Assembly (NCBI GenBank): GCA_041690995.1
Contig: JBEPVM010000020.1
Coordinates: 1-30,024, forward strand
Length of the DNA stretch: 30,024 nucleotides
DNA from: UBA4722 sp041690995
GTDB lineage: Bacteria > Pseudomonadota > Gammaproteobacteria > DSM-16500
Reading direction: 5' to 3'
In this document: in pieces, positions 16,151 to 23,945 of the stretch
How positions within the stretch are numbered: position 1 is the first letter of the stretch
Layout of the letters: the number at the start of each line of letters is the position of its first letter
Made by a program: the position numbers and the translations under genes
Notes under the pieces: model-generated
What the model saw: the letters and a program-made list of their open reading frames with translations, nothing else
What the model was told of the DNA's origin: nothing
The model's database searches: none

Positions 16151-16579
16151 TCAAAAATCTAACGCTTGGGGGTGTTGTGCGGTATGTGGATGTTCAGATC
16201 CAGCATACACCTTTAATTTACGATATACTGCACGACCCAAAGGATTCTTAGGTAACATGCCTTTTACTGCGAGCTCAATCACCCGTTCTGGATGCTTCGC
16301 TAACAATTTTTCAAAGGTCGTTTTGTTAAGCCCCCCCGGATAACCCGAGTGACGATGATAAATTTTATCCGAAGCTTTTTTACCTGTGATTTTTATCTGG
16401 CTTGCATTCAGCACAATAATAAAATCACCTGTATCAACATTAGGTGTAAATTCTGGTTTATGCTTTCCGCGCAAACGAATTGCAATATGGCTCGCTAACC
16501 GACCCAATGTTTTACCAGCAGCATCAACGGTATACCAACCATGCTGTGCTGTTTCATTTGTTGCATTATAAGTTTTCAT
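16151..16579 (-). CDS. rplM: 50S ribosomal protein L13
   Basis: Early-assembling large-subunit protein. Starting at ATG 16579, with TAGGAG five bases upstream, it has 142 residues, equal to the E. coli protein; the frame stays open to 16603 but that start has no support. Family motifs are MKTYNA at the start, WYTVDAAGKTLGRLASHIA, LRGKHKPEFTPNVDTGDFII, the basic HRHSGYPGGLN and VKGMLPKNPLGR. It heads the rplM-rpsI-tRNA-sspA-sspB group. Confidence 0.98.
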   Translation of the reverse strand: MKTYNATNETAQHGWYTVDAAGKTLGRLASHIAIRLRGKHKPEFTPNVDTGDFIIVLNASQIKITGKKASDKIYHRHSGYPGGLNKTTFEKLLAKHPERVIELAVKGMLPKNPLGRAVYRKLKVYAGSEHPHTAQHPQALDF

Positions 16580-16821
16580 CAGACTCCTACTGTAAACTGT
16601 CACTATAAAACATACTCAAGACCAAAAAAAGATGTCGAATTATATAGTAATGTTTAAAAACAAGCAAGTAATTAACTACATTTACTTATAAAAAATGTCA
16701 GTTTTCTGGTTGACTGCAATAAATGAAAAAATAAGCTTTCTTTGCAAAAAATACCTCGCATAATTAGTCTGATATGTTATTGTATGTATTGCATCATTTT
16801 GACTTTAAAGAGGAATAAACG
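16580..16821. other. Divergent promoter region between rplM and the HU-family gene
   Basis: About 240 bp of A+T-rich sequence separate two divergent genes, so promoters for both must lie here. On the plus strand TTGACT at about 16711 and TTGCAA at about 16742 are candidate -35 elements, but neither has a good -10 at standard distance. On the minus strand TATAGT just upstream of rplM is a candidate -10. No ORF or RNA gene is supported. Confidence 0.45.
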
Positions 16822-17211
16822 ATGGCTGCTAGAAAAGCTTCTACCAAATCAGGAAAGAGATCTGTTAAAAAAGTGCAAATTAAGCCCAAAATGCCTACGG
16901 TTAAAGATCCTTTAACCAAAGGCGGCATCATCAAAGCAATCATGGATATGACATGTCTTGCCAAGAAAGAAGTTGCCGGAGTTTTAGATGCATTTGGTAC
17001 CATTATTGAGTTGCATGTTAAATCACGCGGCCCAGGAAAGTTTATTATGCCTGGTCTGTTAAAAATTGCTGTTGTGAAAAAACCTGCAAAACCCGCTCGC
17101 AAAGGTACCAATCCATTTACTGGCGAAGAAATGATGTTTAAAGCAAAACCAGCCCACAAGGTGGTCAAAATCAAGGCGCTTAGAAAATTAAAAGAAATGG
17201 CTATTGCCTAA
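16822..17211 (+). CDS. HU/IHF-family DNA-binding protein with basic N-terminal tail
   Basis: Nucleoid-associated DNA-bending protein. The 129 residues exceed the usual 90. The first 30 or so form a Lys/Ser/Thr-rich basic tail (AARKASTKSGKRSVKKVQIK). The HU core follows: helices at about 31-60 (LTKGGIIKAIMDMTCLAKKE, VLDAF), strands at 70-85, and the DNA-binding arm with KGTNPFTGEEMMFKAKPA at about 94-111, the counterpart of RNPQTG. ATG at 16822 has AGAGGAAT upstream. It is a single gene with its own promoter, not the standard HU-alpha or HU-beta. Tailed HU proteins occur in several lineages and may compact DNA more strongly. Confidence 0.88.
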   Translation: MAARKASTKSGKRSVKKVQIKPKMPTVKDPLTKGGIIKAIMDMTCLAKKEVAGVLDAFGTIIELHVKSRGPGKFIMPGLLKIAVVKKPAKPARKGTNPFTGEEMMFKAKPAHKVVKIKALRKLKEMAIA

Positions 17212-17237
17212 TCTTTTAAAAACCTACACCTCCGCCT

Positions 17238-17273
17238 ACAGAATGTTTTATGTTATTAAAAGAAACATTCTGT
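17238..17273. terminator. Inverted repeat downstream of the HU gene
   Basis: ACAGAATGTTT at 17238-17248 is the reverse complement of AAACATTCTGT at 17263-17273, an 11-bp perfect stem around a 14-nt loop. It lies 27 bp after the HU stop codon. It could end that transcript, but no T-run follows. It may instead be the edge of the neighbouring palindromic repeat, so the function is uncertain. Confidence 0.5.
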
Positions 17274-17510
17274 GGCGCGGAAATTTCTCGTAATGTTCAA
17301 ATAACAAATCACCCAACGGTCAGCCATGCGACAAGGTGCGGCGAAAAAAAACGAGAAAGCTCGCATGCATGTAGTATGCGAGCATTTCGAGGTGTTTTTC
17401 GCCACACATTGCCTATGGATGGCCGTTTCAGGTTTATCGAGGTTGGCCATGAACAGGTAAAATTTCTTGGTATCGTATACGAAGATCTTCTTCAATTAAT
17501 GCGTTAAGGG
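17274..17510. repeat. Palindromic repeat element with long imperfect hairpin
   Basis: An imperfect palindrome spans about 17315-17427, centred near 17371. The core stem is AAAGCTCGCAT/ATGCGAGCATTT with a 9-nt loop. The arms then continue through GGCGAAAAA/TTTTTCGCC, GTG/CAC, CCAT/ATGG and AACGG/CCGTT with small mismatches. Open frames cover it on both strands: 17250-17507 plus and 17256-17495 minus. They share similar peptides (CSHTTCMRAF against SHACSMRAF) because of the symmetry. Neither has a good ribosome site or resembles a real protein. I take it as a dispersed, probably mobile, palindromic sequence. The outer limits cannot be fixed from one copy. Confidence 0.75.
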
Positions 17511-17708
17511 AGCAATTGCTGTAGCGGCTTGTGCGTTTGGTGAATTAGTATTTACGGGTGATATAGCGGGGGCGGGGGCTGTTATGGTTTTACTTTGTTT
17601 GTTAGAACCATCAGATGCTTGATCTTGCGAATTTTTAAGTCCATCTCTAAAAGCACAACTACTCACCAATAAACTACTTATCAAAATAACAACACATTGT
17701 GATTTCAT
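17496..17708 (-). CDS. Small lipoprotein of unknown function
   Basis: A 70-residue lipoprotein precursor: a hydrophobic signal (CVVILISSLLVSSC) with lipidated Cys18, then a short polar tail rich in Ala, Pro, Asn, Gln and Ser with no recognisable domain. ATG at 17708 has GAGG about six bases upstream. It starts 6 bp after the stop of the His/Tyr-rich exported protein, so the two are probably one operon. Its 3' end abuts the palindromic repeat, so the final residues may have been changed by that insertion. Confidence 0.75.
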   Translation of the reverse strand: MKSQCVVILISSLLVSSCAFRDGLKNSQDQASDGSNKQSKTITAPAPAISPVNTNSPNAQAATAIAPLTH

Positions 17709-17714
17709 AATACC

Positions 17715-18188
17715 TCATTCATCCCATTCAGAATCATTTATATCATCGCTGGTACGCATATCCATTACAAAGTCTTCTATGGGTTCATTCACATACAACT
17801 CTGTTTCTCTATAAGGATAGGGCGCTTCAGAAAAGCCTTGATAATTATTTCTATGCCGTAAAATCGCCCCAGTCCCGCAACAAGTACGACAACCACCCTT
17901 TTGCACTGGCACCGCTATTATATGGCCAGTAGGAGTGTTATACATATAATATTTTGAAATAACATAACTACTATGCTGCCTGCTATATTTTTTATGTTTA
18001 TTATAATAATGCTTGTGATAGGGCTTATGATAGGATTTATTGTGCGAGCAATCATAACAAGGTATTGTGACAATATCGTAATCAGGAAAAACAGGCTGCG
18101 GATAATAATCAGCAAGCGCAGCACTCGACCCAATGGCTATACTGATACATCCTATGCAGATATTCAAAGATAGAAACTGACGAAGCAT
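17715..18188 (-). CDS. Exported His/Tyr/Cys-rich protein, possible metal binding
   Basis: I do not recognise a family. ATG at 18188 has GGGAGGTGA at good spacing; an in-frame GTG at 18197 overlaps that site and is unlikely. The 157-residue protein has a signal peptide ending near ALA (24-26). After it come CYDC (44-47), a stretch dense in His, Tyr and Lys at about 49-72 (YHKPYHKHYYNKHKKY), and a second Cys cluster CRTCC (100-104) in a Gly-rich turn. The tail is acidic (DDINDSEWDE). Paired cysteines and many histidines suggest metal binding or disulfides in the periplasm, but that is inference. It precedes the small lipoprotein. Confidence 0.75.
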   Translation of the reverse strand: MLRQFLSLNICIGCISIAIGSSAALADYYPQPVFPDYDIVTIPCYDCSHNKSYHKPYHKHYYNKHKKYSRQHSSYVISKYYMYNTPTGHIIAVPVQKGGCRTCCGTGAILRHRNNYQGFSEAPYPYRETELYVNEPIEDFVMDMRTSDDINDSEWDE

Positions 18189-18287
18189 AAAAGTCACCTC
18201 CCATTTGATCTTTTATATTAACACTTGATGAGACAGCCGAGGAGATATGTTAACCCTAATACAATTTAAACGGTAAGTGTTTACGCC
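18189..18287. promoter_or_regulatory. Promoter region of the His-rich/lipoprotein pair
   Basis: About 100 bp between glmM and the His-rich gene, all transcribed leftward. TTAATATAAAAG just upstream of the ribosome site at about 18210-18222 offers a -10-like TAATAT/TATAAA. A matching -35 is not clear. No strong glmM terminator hairpin is visible, so read-through from glmM is possible. Confidence 0.35.
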
Positions 18288-19661
18288 CTAACAAGAAAGT
18301 TCTTGTTTAACAAGAGCAGCTAATTGATGGGCTAATTGTTTAATCTCATTTTCATTTTCACCTTCAACCATCACACGAACCAGTGCTTCCGTACCCGAAC
18401 GACGTAATATAATACGGCCGTTTTCGGCCAATTGGTTTTCTATATTTTTTAATGCAGTTTGAATTCGTGGATTATTTTCTAAATCATTATTCCCGCTATT
18501 TTCTGTCACTTTAACATTCAATAAAATTTGAGGATATTTTTCTAACCCTTCTCTGACTTGGGCTAAAGTTTGATTTTTATAGCGCATCACAGAAAGCGTT
18601 TGTAATGCCGTGATAATTCCATCTCCTGCCATCATTGATTCAGAACAAATAACATGACCTGAAGGCTCGCCTCCTATACACCACTGACGTTTATTTAATT
18701 CAGCCATGACATAGCGATCACCCACAGGGACTCGTACAAATGGAATATTTAAACAACCGAGCGCTTTCTCTAAGCCAATATTAGACATCGTGGTACCAAC
18801 CACCCCTCCTTTTAAAACTCCTAATTCTTGACGATGTTTAGTAATGATATAAAGTAAATCATCGCCATCTACAATATGGCCGTGATTATCCACCATAATA
18901 ACCCGATCACCATCGCCGTCTAACGCAATCCCTAAATCAGCTTTTTCTTGAATCACTCGTTTTTGTAAAACTTCAGGATGTGTCGCGCCACAGTCTAAAT
19001 TAATATTTAATCCATCGGGTTCAACACCCATTTCAATCACTTCAGCACCGAGTTCACGGAATACATTAGGCGCTATATAATAAGCAGCCCCGTTAGCACA
19101 ATCAACAACGAGTTTAAGTCCATTTAAATGAGTATCAGACGAAACGGTACTTTTACAAAATTCAATATAACGTCCAGCTGCGTCAACAACTCTAATTGCC
19201 TTACCTAATTGGGAAGAATCCACAGTTGTCATTTTTTTTTCAAGTTGTTCTTCTATGGCAGCTTCTACGTCATCAGGCAATTTTTTTCCTTGCGCCGAAA
19301 AAAATTTAATACCGTTATCATAATAGGGATTATGTGATGCACTGATGACAATACCTGCCTGAGCTCTTAAGGTACGGGTCAGATAAGCAATAGCAGGTGT
19401 CGGCATGGGTCCTAACAAATGCGTATCAATACCTGCGGATGATAATCCCGCCTCTAATACTGATTCAAACATATACCCTGAAATACGCGTATCTTTGCCG
19501 ATAATGACTTTACCAAATCCTTGGCGTGCTAAAACCTTACCGACCGCCCAGCCCAATTTTAAAATAAATTCTGCATTAATTGGCCACACACCGACTCGGC
19601 CTCTGATACCATCAGTACCAAAATAGCGGCGTGGTTGCTTATAAATAGGCTCTGCTTTCAT
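18288..19661 (-). CDS. glmM: Phosphoglucosamine mutase GlmM
   Basis: Converts glucosamine-6-phosphate to glucosamine-1-phosphate, leading to UDP-GlcNAc for peptidoglycan and LPS. I start it at ATG 19661, one base after the ftsH stop; the open frame extends to a TTG at 19691 inside ftsH, which is less likely. This gives about 457 residues. Motifs are RRYFGTDGIRG at about 11-21, the phosphoserine loop GIVISASHNPYYDNG (reactive Ser about 109), the metal site ALDGDGDR, the sugar-binding GGEPSGH and the C-terminal RRSGTEALVRVMVEG phosphate loop. In E. coli folP lies between ftsH and glmM; here it is missing. Confidence 0.96.
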   Translation of the reverse strand: MKAEPIYKQPRRYFGTDGIRGRVGVWPINAEFILKLGWAVGKVLARQGFGKVIIGKDTRISGYMFESVLEAGLSSAGIDTHLLGPMPTPAIAYLTRTLRAQAGIVISASHNPYYDNGIKFFSAQGKKLPDDVEAAIEEQLEKKMTTVDSSQLGKAIRVVDAAGRYIEFCKSTVSSDTHLNGLKLVVDCANGAAYYIAPNVFRELGAEVIEMGVEPDGLNINLDCGATHPEVLQKRVIQEKADLGIALDGDGDRVIMVDNHGHIVDGDDLLYIITKHRQELGVLKGGVVGTTMSNIGLEKALGCLNIPFVRVPVGDRYVMAELNKRQWCIGGEPSGHVICSESMMAGDGIITALQTLSVMRYKNQTLAQVREGLEKYPQILLNVKVTENSGNNDLENNPRIQTALKNIENQLAENGRIILRRSGTEALVRVMVEGENENEIKQLAHQLAALVKQELSC

Positions 19662-19662
19662 C

Positions 19663-21594
19663 TTAGGCAGGATCAGTGTTTTTATTATCAATAATCTTTA
19701 AATGACTCTGGTCGCTTGAATCAACAGAGTGCGCAACCTGACGTTTCCTACGATCATTATCTTCGTCATTCCAGCCTGCTGGTTCTCGTGCAGGTTTGCC
19801 TGACATAATGTCACTGATTTGATCTGTATTAATAGTTTCATATTTGATAAGTGCTTCGGCCATGGCATGCAATTGATCTAACTTTTCTTTTAAAATTCTT
19901 GTAGCACGTTGATAATTTTTATCAATAATATCTCGCACTTCCTGGTCAATAATGCCAGACGTCGATTCAGAAATTTCTTTATGTCGAGCAACAGAATGAC
20001 CTAAAAACACTTCTCCCTCATCTTCTCCAAACGTGAGCGGGCCTAACTTCGTTGATAAACCCCATTTCGTGACCATATTACGTGCTAATTCGGTGGATTT
20101 TTGAATATCATTCGAGGCACCTGTGGTGACTTTATCAGGCCCATAAATCAGTTCTTCTGCTATGCGTCCGCCAAACAAACTAGAAATTTTACTTTCTAAA
20201 TATTCTTTTGAATGGCTATAACGATCCCCTTCGGGTAAAAACATCGTGACACCTAATGCCCTGCCATGTGGAATAATAGTAACTTTATGGACGGGATCGT
20301 GTTCAGGAACAGACAAACCCACAATCGCATGCCCTGCTTCATGATAAGCAGTCAATTTTTTCTCTGATTCACTCATCACCATGGAGGGACGCTCTGTTCC
20401 CATGATTATTTTATCTTTTGCTTTTTCAAATTCTTCCATTCCAACCGCACGTTTATTAGCACGAGCAGCAAAAAGCGCAGCTTCATTCACAATATTCGCT
20501 AAATCCGCCCCGGAAAATCCAGGTGTACCACGCGCGATAATAGCAGGCTGTACATCATCTGCTAAGGGCAATTTACGCATGTGTACTTTTAATATTTGCT
20601 CACGTCCACGCACATCAGGCAATCCTACAATGACTTGTCTATCAAAGCGGCCTGGACGTAACAACGCAGGGTCTAATACATCAGGTCTATTGGTTGCAGC
20701 AATTACAATGACACCTTCATTCCCTTGGAAACCATCCATTTCAACTAATAACTGATTCAATGTTTGTTCACGTTCATCATGTCCACCGCCTAGACCTGCT
20801 CCCCGATGACGACCCACGGCATCAATCTCATCAATGAAAATAATGCAAGGGGCTTGTTTTTTAGCTTGCTCAAACATATCACGTACACGCGAAGCACCCA
20901 CACCTACAAACATTTCTACGAAATCCGAGCCTGAAATAGTGAAAAATGGCACTTTTGCTTCACCTGCAACAGCCTTTGCCAATAATGTTTTACCAGTACC
21001 TGGTTGCCCTATCAAGAGAACACCTTGTGGAATTTTCCCACCTAATTTTTGGTATTTGCCTGGATCTCGTAAAAAATCAACAAGCTCTTTGACTTCTTCT
21101 TTTGCTTCTTCAACACCCGCTACATCTGCAAAGGTGATTTTTACCTGATCTTCACCTAGTAAACGTGCGCGACTACGGCCAAATGAGAAAGCACCGCCAC
21201 GGCCACCCCCACCTGTTTGCTGGCGTAGTACGTAGATCCATATAGCAAATAAAACAATCCACGGCAGTAAATTAAGCAGATGCATTAATAGCCCTGGTTG
21301 CTCGGGTGGACGGCCTTTGATAATAATCCCTTTATCAAGCATTTCTTTTAATAAAGGGGTGTCATATAACATCGGAAGATAGGTGGAAAAAACTTTATTG
21401 TTTTGCATAACGCCTGTGACGTCTTGCTCTGAGATCGTGACAGTGCTGACATTACCTTGTCTCACTTCATTGACAAAAGTGGAATAACTAATTCTTTCTT
21501 CTGATTCGCGTTTAGGACCAAATAAATTAAATACAGAAACAAGGACTATTCCTGCTACCATCCATAAAAGTATTGTCTTAATTGTGTCATTCAC
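19663..21594 (-). CDS. ftsH: ATP-dependent zinc metalloprotease FtsH
   Basis: Inner-membrane AAA+ protease that degrades misfolded membrane proteins and regulatory substrates such as LpxC or sigma-32 in related bacteria. The 643 residues match E. coli (644). Two membrane helices at about 7-25 and 103-123 flank a periplasmic domain. Walker A is GQPGTGKT at 196-203 (Gln where Pro is usual), Walker B IIFIDEIDAVG, and the second region of homology NRPDVLDPALLRPGRFDRQ. The zinc-binding HEAGH is at 418-422. It starts at GTG 21594 with GGAG upstream. The C-terminal tail is polar. Confidence 0.97.
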   Translation of the reverse strand: MNDTIKTILLWMVAGIVLVSVFNLFGPKRESEERISYSTFVNEVRQGNVSTVTISEQDVTGVMQNNKVFSTYLPMLYDTPLLKEMLDKGIIIKGRPPEQPGLLMHLLNLLPWIVLFAIWIYVLRQQTGGGGRGGAFSFGRSRARLLGEDQVKITFADVAGVEEAKEEVKELVDFLRDPGKYQKLGGKIPQGVLLIGQPGTGKTLLAKAVAGEAKVPFFTISGSDFVEMFVGVGASRVRDMFEQAKKQAPCIIFIDEIDAVGRHRGAGLGGGHDEREQTLNQLLVEMDGFQGNEGVIVIAATNRPDVLDPALLRPGRFDRQVIVGLPDVRGREQILKVHMRKLPLADDVQPAIIARGTPGFSGADLANIVNEAALFAARANKRAVGMEEFEKAKDKIIMGTERPSMVMSESEKKLTAYHEAGHAIVGLSVPEHDPVHKVTIIPHGRALGVTMFLPEGDRYSHSKEYLESKISSLFGGRIAEELIYGPDKVTTGASNDIQKSTELARNMVTKWGLSTKLGPLTFGEDEGEVFLGHSVARHKEISESTSGIIDQEVRDIIDKNYQRATRILKEKLDQLHAMAEALIKYETINTDQISDIMSGKPAREPAGWNDEDNDRRKRQVAHSVDSSDQSHLKIIDNKNTDPA

Positions 21595-21678
21595 TCGCGA
21601 AAGCTCCTTTGGTACTTACACACATAGATTCTCTCTATCATACAGGAAGTCCTTCAGGTTCGATAGAAGCTCCTGCTT

Positions 21679-22290
21679 TTAATGGCGATTTTTAGCTAAA
21701 ATATAGACTTCGTTGGAGCGACTACGTGATGCTTTTGGCTTACGAACGACCACTTTTTTAAAAGAACGCCGCACTTCAGCCAAAAATGAGTCGAATCCTT
21801 CCCCTTGAAATACTTTTATCAGTAATCCGCCCTGATCTTGTAGAACACGCAATGCAAAATCCAGTGCTAACTCAGCAAGCGCGATAACATTTGGCAAATC
21901 AACACTGTCTATACCGCTAAAGTTAGGAGCCATGTCTGAGATAACCCAATCAACCTGTATGTCATCTATACGTTGCAATACATCTTGCAGCAATTTCTCT
22001 TCTCTAAAATCACCTTGTATAAATTCAACACCCAGAATGGACTCCATGGGCAATATATCTAAAGCTATCACACGGCCTTCTTTACCCACAAGTTTTACAA
22101 CAAGCTCAGACCAACCTCCAGGCGCAGCACCTAAATCAATCACAGTCATGCCAGACTTAAATAATTTGTCGCGTTGATGAATTTCTTGTAATTTATAAAC
22201 GGCGCGTGATCTAAGCCCGGCTTGCTGAGCCTTCTTAACATAAGGATCAGAAAAATGTTCGCGAAGCCAACTGCGGCTAGTTTTAGGCAT
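21679..22290 (-). CDS. rlmE: 23S rRNA (uridine-2552 2'-O)-methyltransferase RlmE
   Basis: Heat-shock-linked methyltransferase (RrmJ/FtsJ) that modifies U2552 in the ribosomal A loop. From ATG 22290 it has 203 residues; a TTG two codons earlier is less likely. It shows RSRAVYKLQEI with the conserved Lys, the SAM motif IDLGAAPGGWSE at about 51-62, SDMAPNFSGI, and LIKVFQGEGF followed by KKVVVRKPKASRSRSNEVY, carrying the catalytic K-D-K-E set. It precedes ftsH as in E. coli. Confidence 0.96.
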   Translation of the reverse strand: MPKTSRSWLREHFSDPYVKKAQQAGLRSRAVYKLQEIHQRDKLFKSGMTVIDLGAAPGGWSELVVKLVGKEGRVIALDILPMESILGVEFIQGDFREEKLLQDVLQRIDDIQVDWVISDMAPNFSGIDSVDLPNVIALAELALDFALRVLQDQGGLLIKVFQGEGFDSFLAEVRRSFKKVVVRKPKASRSRSNEVYILAKNRH

Positions 22291-22304
22291 TACCAAAAAA
22301 GCCC

Positions 22305-22787
22305 TTATACATGAACCACTTCAATGATTTCATAATTTGTGGTTCCTTCTGGCGTTTGCACTTCAACAGTATCATCTACCAATTTTCCAATCAATGCACG
22401 AGCAATGGGGGAACTGACAGAAATTTTTCTAACTTTAATATCAGCTTCATCATCACCGACAATTTGATAAGTCACTTTTTCTCCCGTGTGGACATTGTTC
22501 AATGTGACTGTGGTGCCAAATATCACTTTGCCTGTATTTTCTATCTGGGTCACATCAATGACTTGTACATTCGATAACTTTCCTTCGATCTCTGAAATGC
22601 GTCCTTCTACAAAACTTTGTTCGTCACGTGCAGCATGGTACTCTGCATTCTCTTTTAAATCCCCGTGCGCTCTTGCTTCTGCAATCGCAAGAATAATACG
22701 CGGACGCTCAACAGATTTTAACCTTTGTAATTCTTCACGTAACAAAGTGACTCCTAACACTGTCATCGGGATTTTTTTCATTGACAT
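22305..22787 (-). CDS. greA: Transcription elongation factor GreA
   Basis: Binds the RNA polymerase secondary channel and stimulates cleavage of backtracked RNA. ATG at 22787 has GAGGTG seven bases upstream; the frame opens at a GTG inside that site, which I reject. The 160 residues fit the family (158). The N-terminal coiled coil carries the conserved tip ARAHGDLKENAEYHAARDEQ. The C-terminal FKBP-like domain includes VIFGTTVTLNN and SPIARALIGKLVDDTVEV. It begins 13 bp after the dnaJ stop. Confidence 0.97.
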   Translation of the reverse strand: MSMKKIPMTVLGVTLLREELQRLKSVERPRIILAIAEARAHGDLKENAEYHAARDEQSFVEGRISEIEGKLSNVQVIDVTQIENTGKVIFGTTVTLNNVHTGEKVTYQIVGDDEADIKVRKISVSSPIARALIGKLVDDTVEVQTPEGTTNYEIIEVVHV

Positions 22788-22800
22788 GGTGATCACCTCA

Positions 22801-23928
22801 CTAAAGTTTCATATCTTCAAAAAATTTTTTTACCTGATCAAACCAAGATTTTGATCGAGGGCTGTGTTTGTTATCAGTCGATAATGTTTGATCAAACTGA
22901 ACGAGTAAGTCTTTTTGTTTTTGTGTCAAGTTAACAGGCGTTTCGACAACGACTCTGCAAAGCAAATCACCTGTTGAACCGCCTTGTACCGATGGCACGC
23001 CCATTCCCTTTAATTTAAATATTTTTCCTGATTGTGTTTCACCAGGTATTTTTAATTTTACACGTCCCTTTAAGCTCGGTACATCTAATTCGCCGCCTAA
23101 TGAAGCTGTCACAAAACTAATTGGCATTTCACAATGCAAATGAGTACCATCACGCGCAAAAATAGGATGCGGTTTAACGCTTACCTGCACGTAAAGATCA
23201 CCCGGTGTTCCGCCTGACTCACTGGCATCGCCTTCATTGCTTAAACGAATTCTATTACCTGTATCAATACCAGGCGGTATTTTAACAGATAATTTCTTTG
23301 TTTCTTTCCGATGACCTCTGCCACGACACGCTTGGCAGGGATCCAAAATTAACTTGCCTTGCCCTCGACAGGTGGGACATGTTTGCTGGACAGAAAAAAA
23401 TCCTTGCTGCATTCGCACTTGCCCATAGCCATCGCAATCGCTGCAAGTGACTGGCTTCGCACCTTTACGCGCGCCGCTACCCTGGCATTCCAGGCATGGC
23501 ATTTGTACGGGTACATTAATTTCAATAGTTTTACCAAAAACAGCATCGGCTAAATCAATTTCAACATTGCAACGTAAATCAGCACCGCGCTTTGACCCTC
23601 CCCTGCGACCCCCTCCGAAAATATCGCCAAAAATATCACCGAAAATGTCACCAAAATCCATGCCATCGCCCATACCGCCAAACCCATTTCCCGCGCTTGG
23701 GGCATCATGGCCAAATTGATCATACGCAGCACGTTTACGGGGATCTAAGAGCACTTCGGAGGCTTCCCGCACCTCTTTAAAACGCTCTTCGGCAATTTTT
23801 TTATCTTCGGGATTAGGATTACGATCGGGGTGATACTTCATTGCCAAACGGCGAAACGCTTTTTTAATCTCGTCTTCGCTTGCGCTTTGGGTCACACCCA
23901 GCACTTCGTAATAATCACGTTTTGACAT
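22801..23928 (-). CDS. dnaJ: Hsp40 co-chaperone DnaJ
   Basis: Delivers unfolded substrates to DnaK and stimulates its ATPase. It has 375 residues (E. coli 376). The J domain (1-70) contains HPD at 33-35. A Gly/Phe-rich linker with repeated FGDIFGDIFG follows. Four CxxCxGxG zinc-binding repeats (CLECQGSG, CSDCDGYG, CPTCRGQG, CQACRGRG) come next, then the C-terminal substrate domains (VKIPPGIDTGNRIRL). It lies 17 bp after dnaK and is probably co-transcribed with it. Confidence 0.98.
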   Translation of the reverse strand: MSKRDYYEVLGVTQSASEDEIKKAFRRLAMKYHPDRNPNPEDKKIAEERFKEVREASEVLLDPRKRAAYDQFGHDAPSAGNGFGGMGDGMDFGDIFGDIFGDIFGGGRRGGSKRGADLRCNVEIDLADAVFGKTIEINVPVQMPCLECQGSGARKGAKPVTCSDCDGYGQVRMQQGFFSVQQTCPTCRGQGKLILDPCQACRGRGHRKETKKLSVKIPPGIDTGNRIRLSNEGDASESGGTPGDLYVQVSVKPHPIFARDGTHLHCEMPISFVTASLGGELDVPSLKGRVKLKIPGETQSGKIFKLKGMGVPSVQGGSTGDLLCRVVVETPVNLTQKQKDLLVQFDQTLSTDNKHSPRSKSWFDQVKKFFEDMKL

Positions 23929-23945
23929 AGTTTATCAGCTATCTA

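Noticed and set aside
17250..17507. Two small proteins, one on each strand
   Set aside because: They lie on an imperfect palindrome, lack ribosome sites, and their similarity to each other follows from the symmetry.
19662..19691. GlmM starting at TTG 19691 inside ftsH
   Set aside because: The extension is not part of the family, and ATG 19661 directly after the ftsH stop gives the expected N-terminus.
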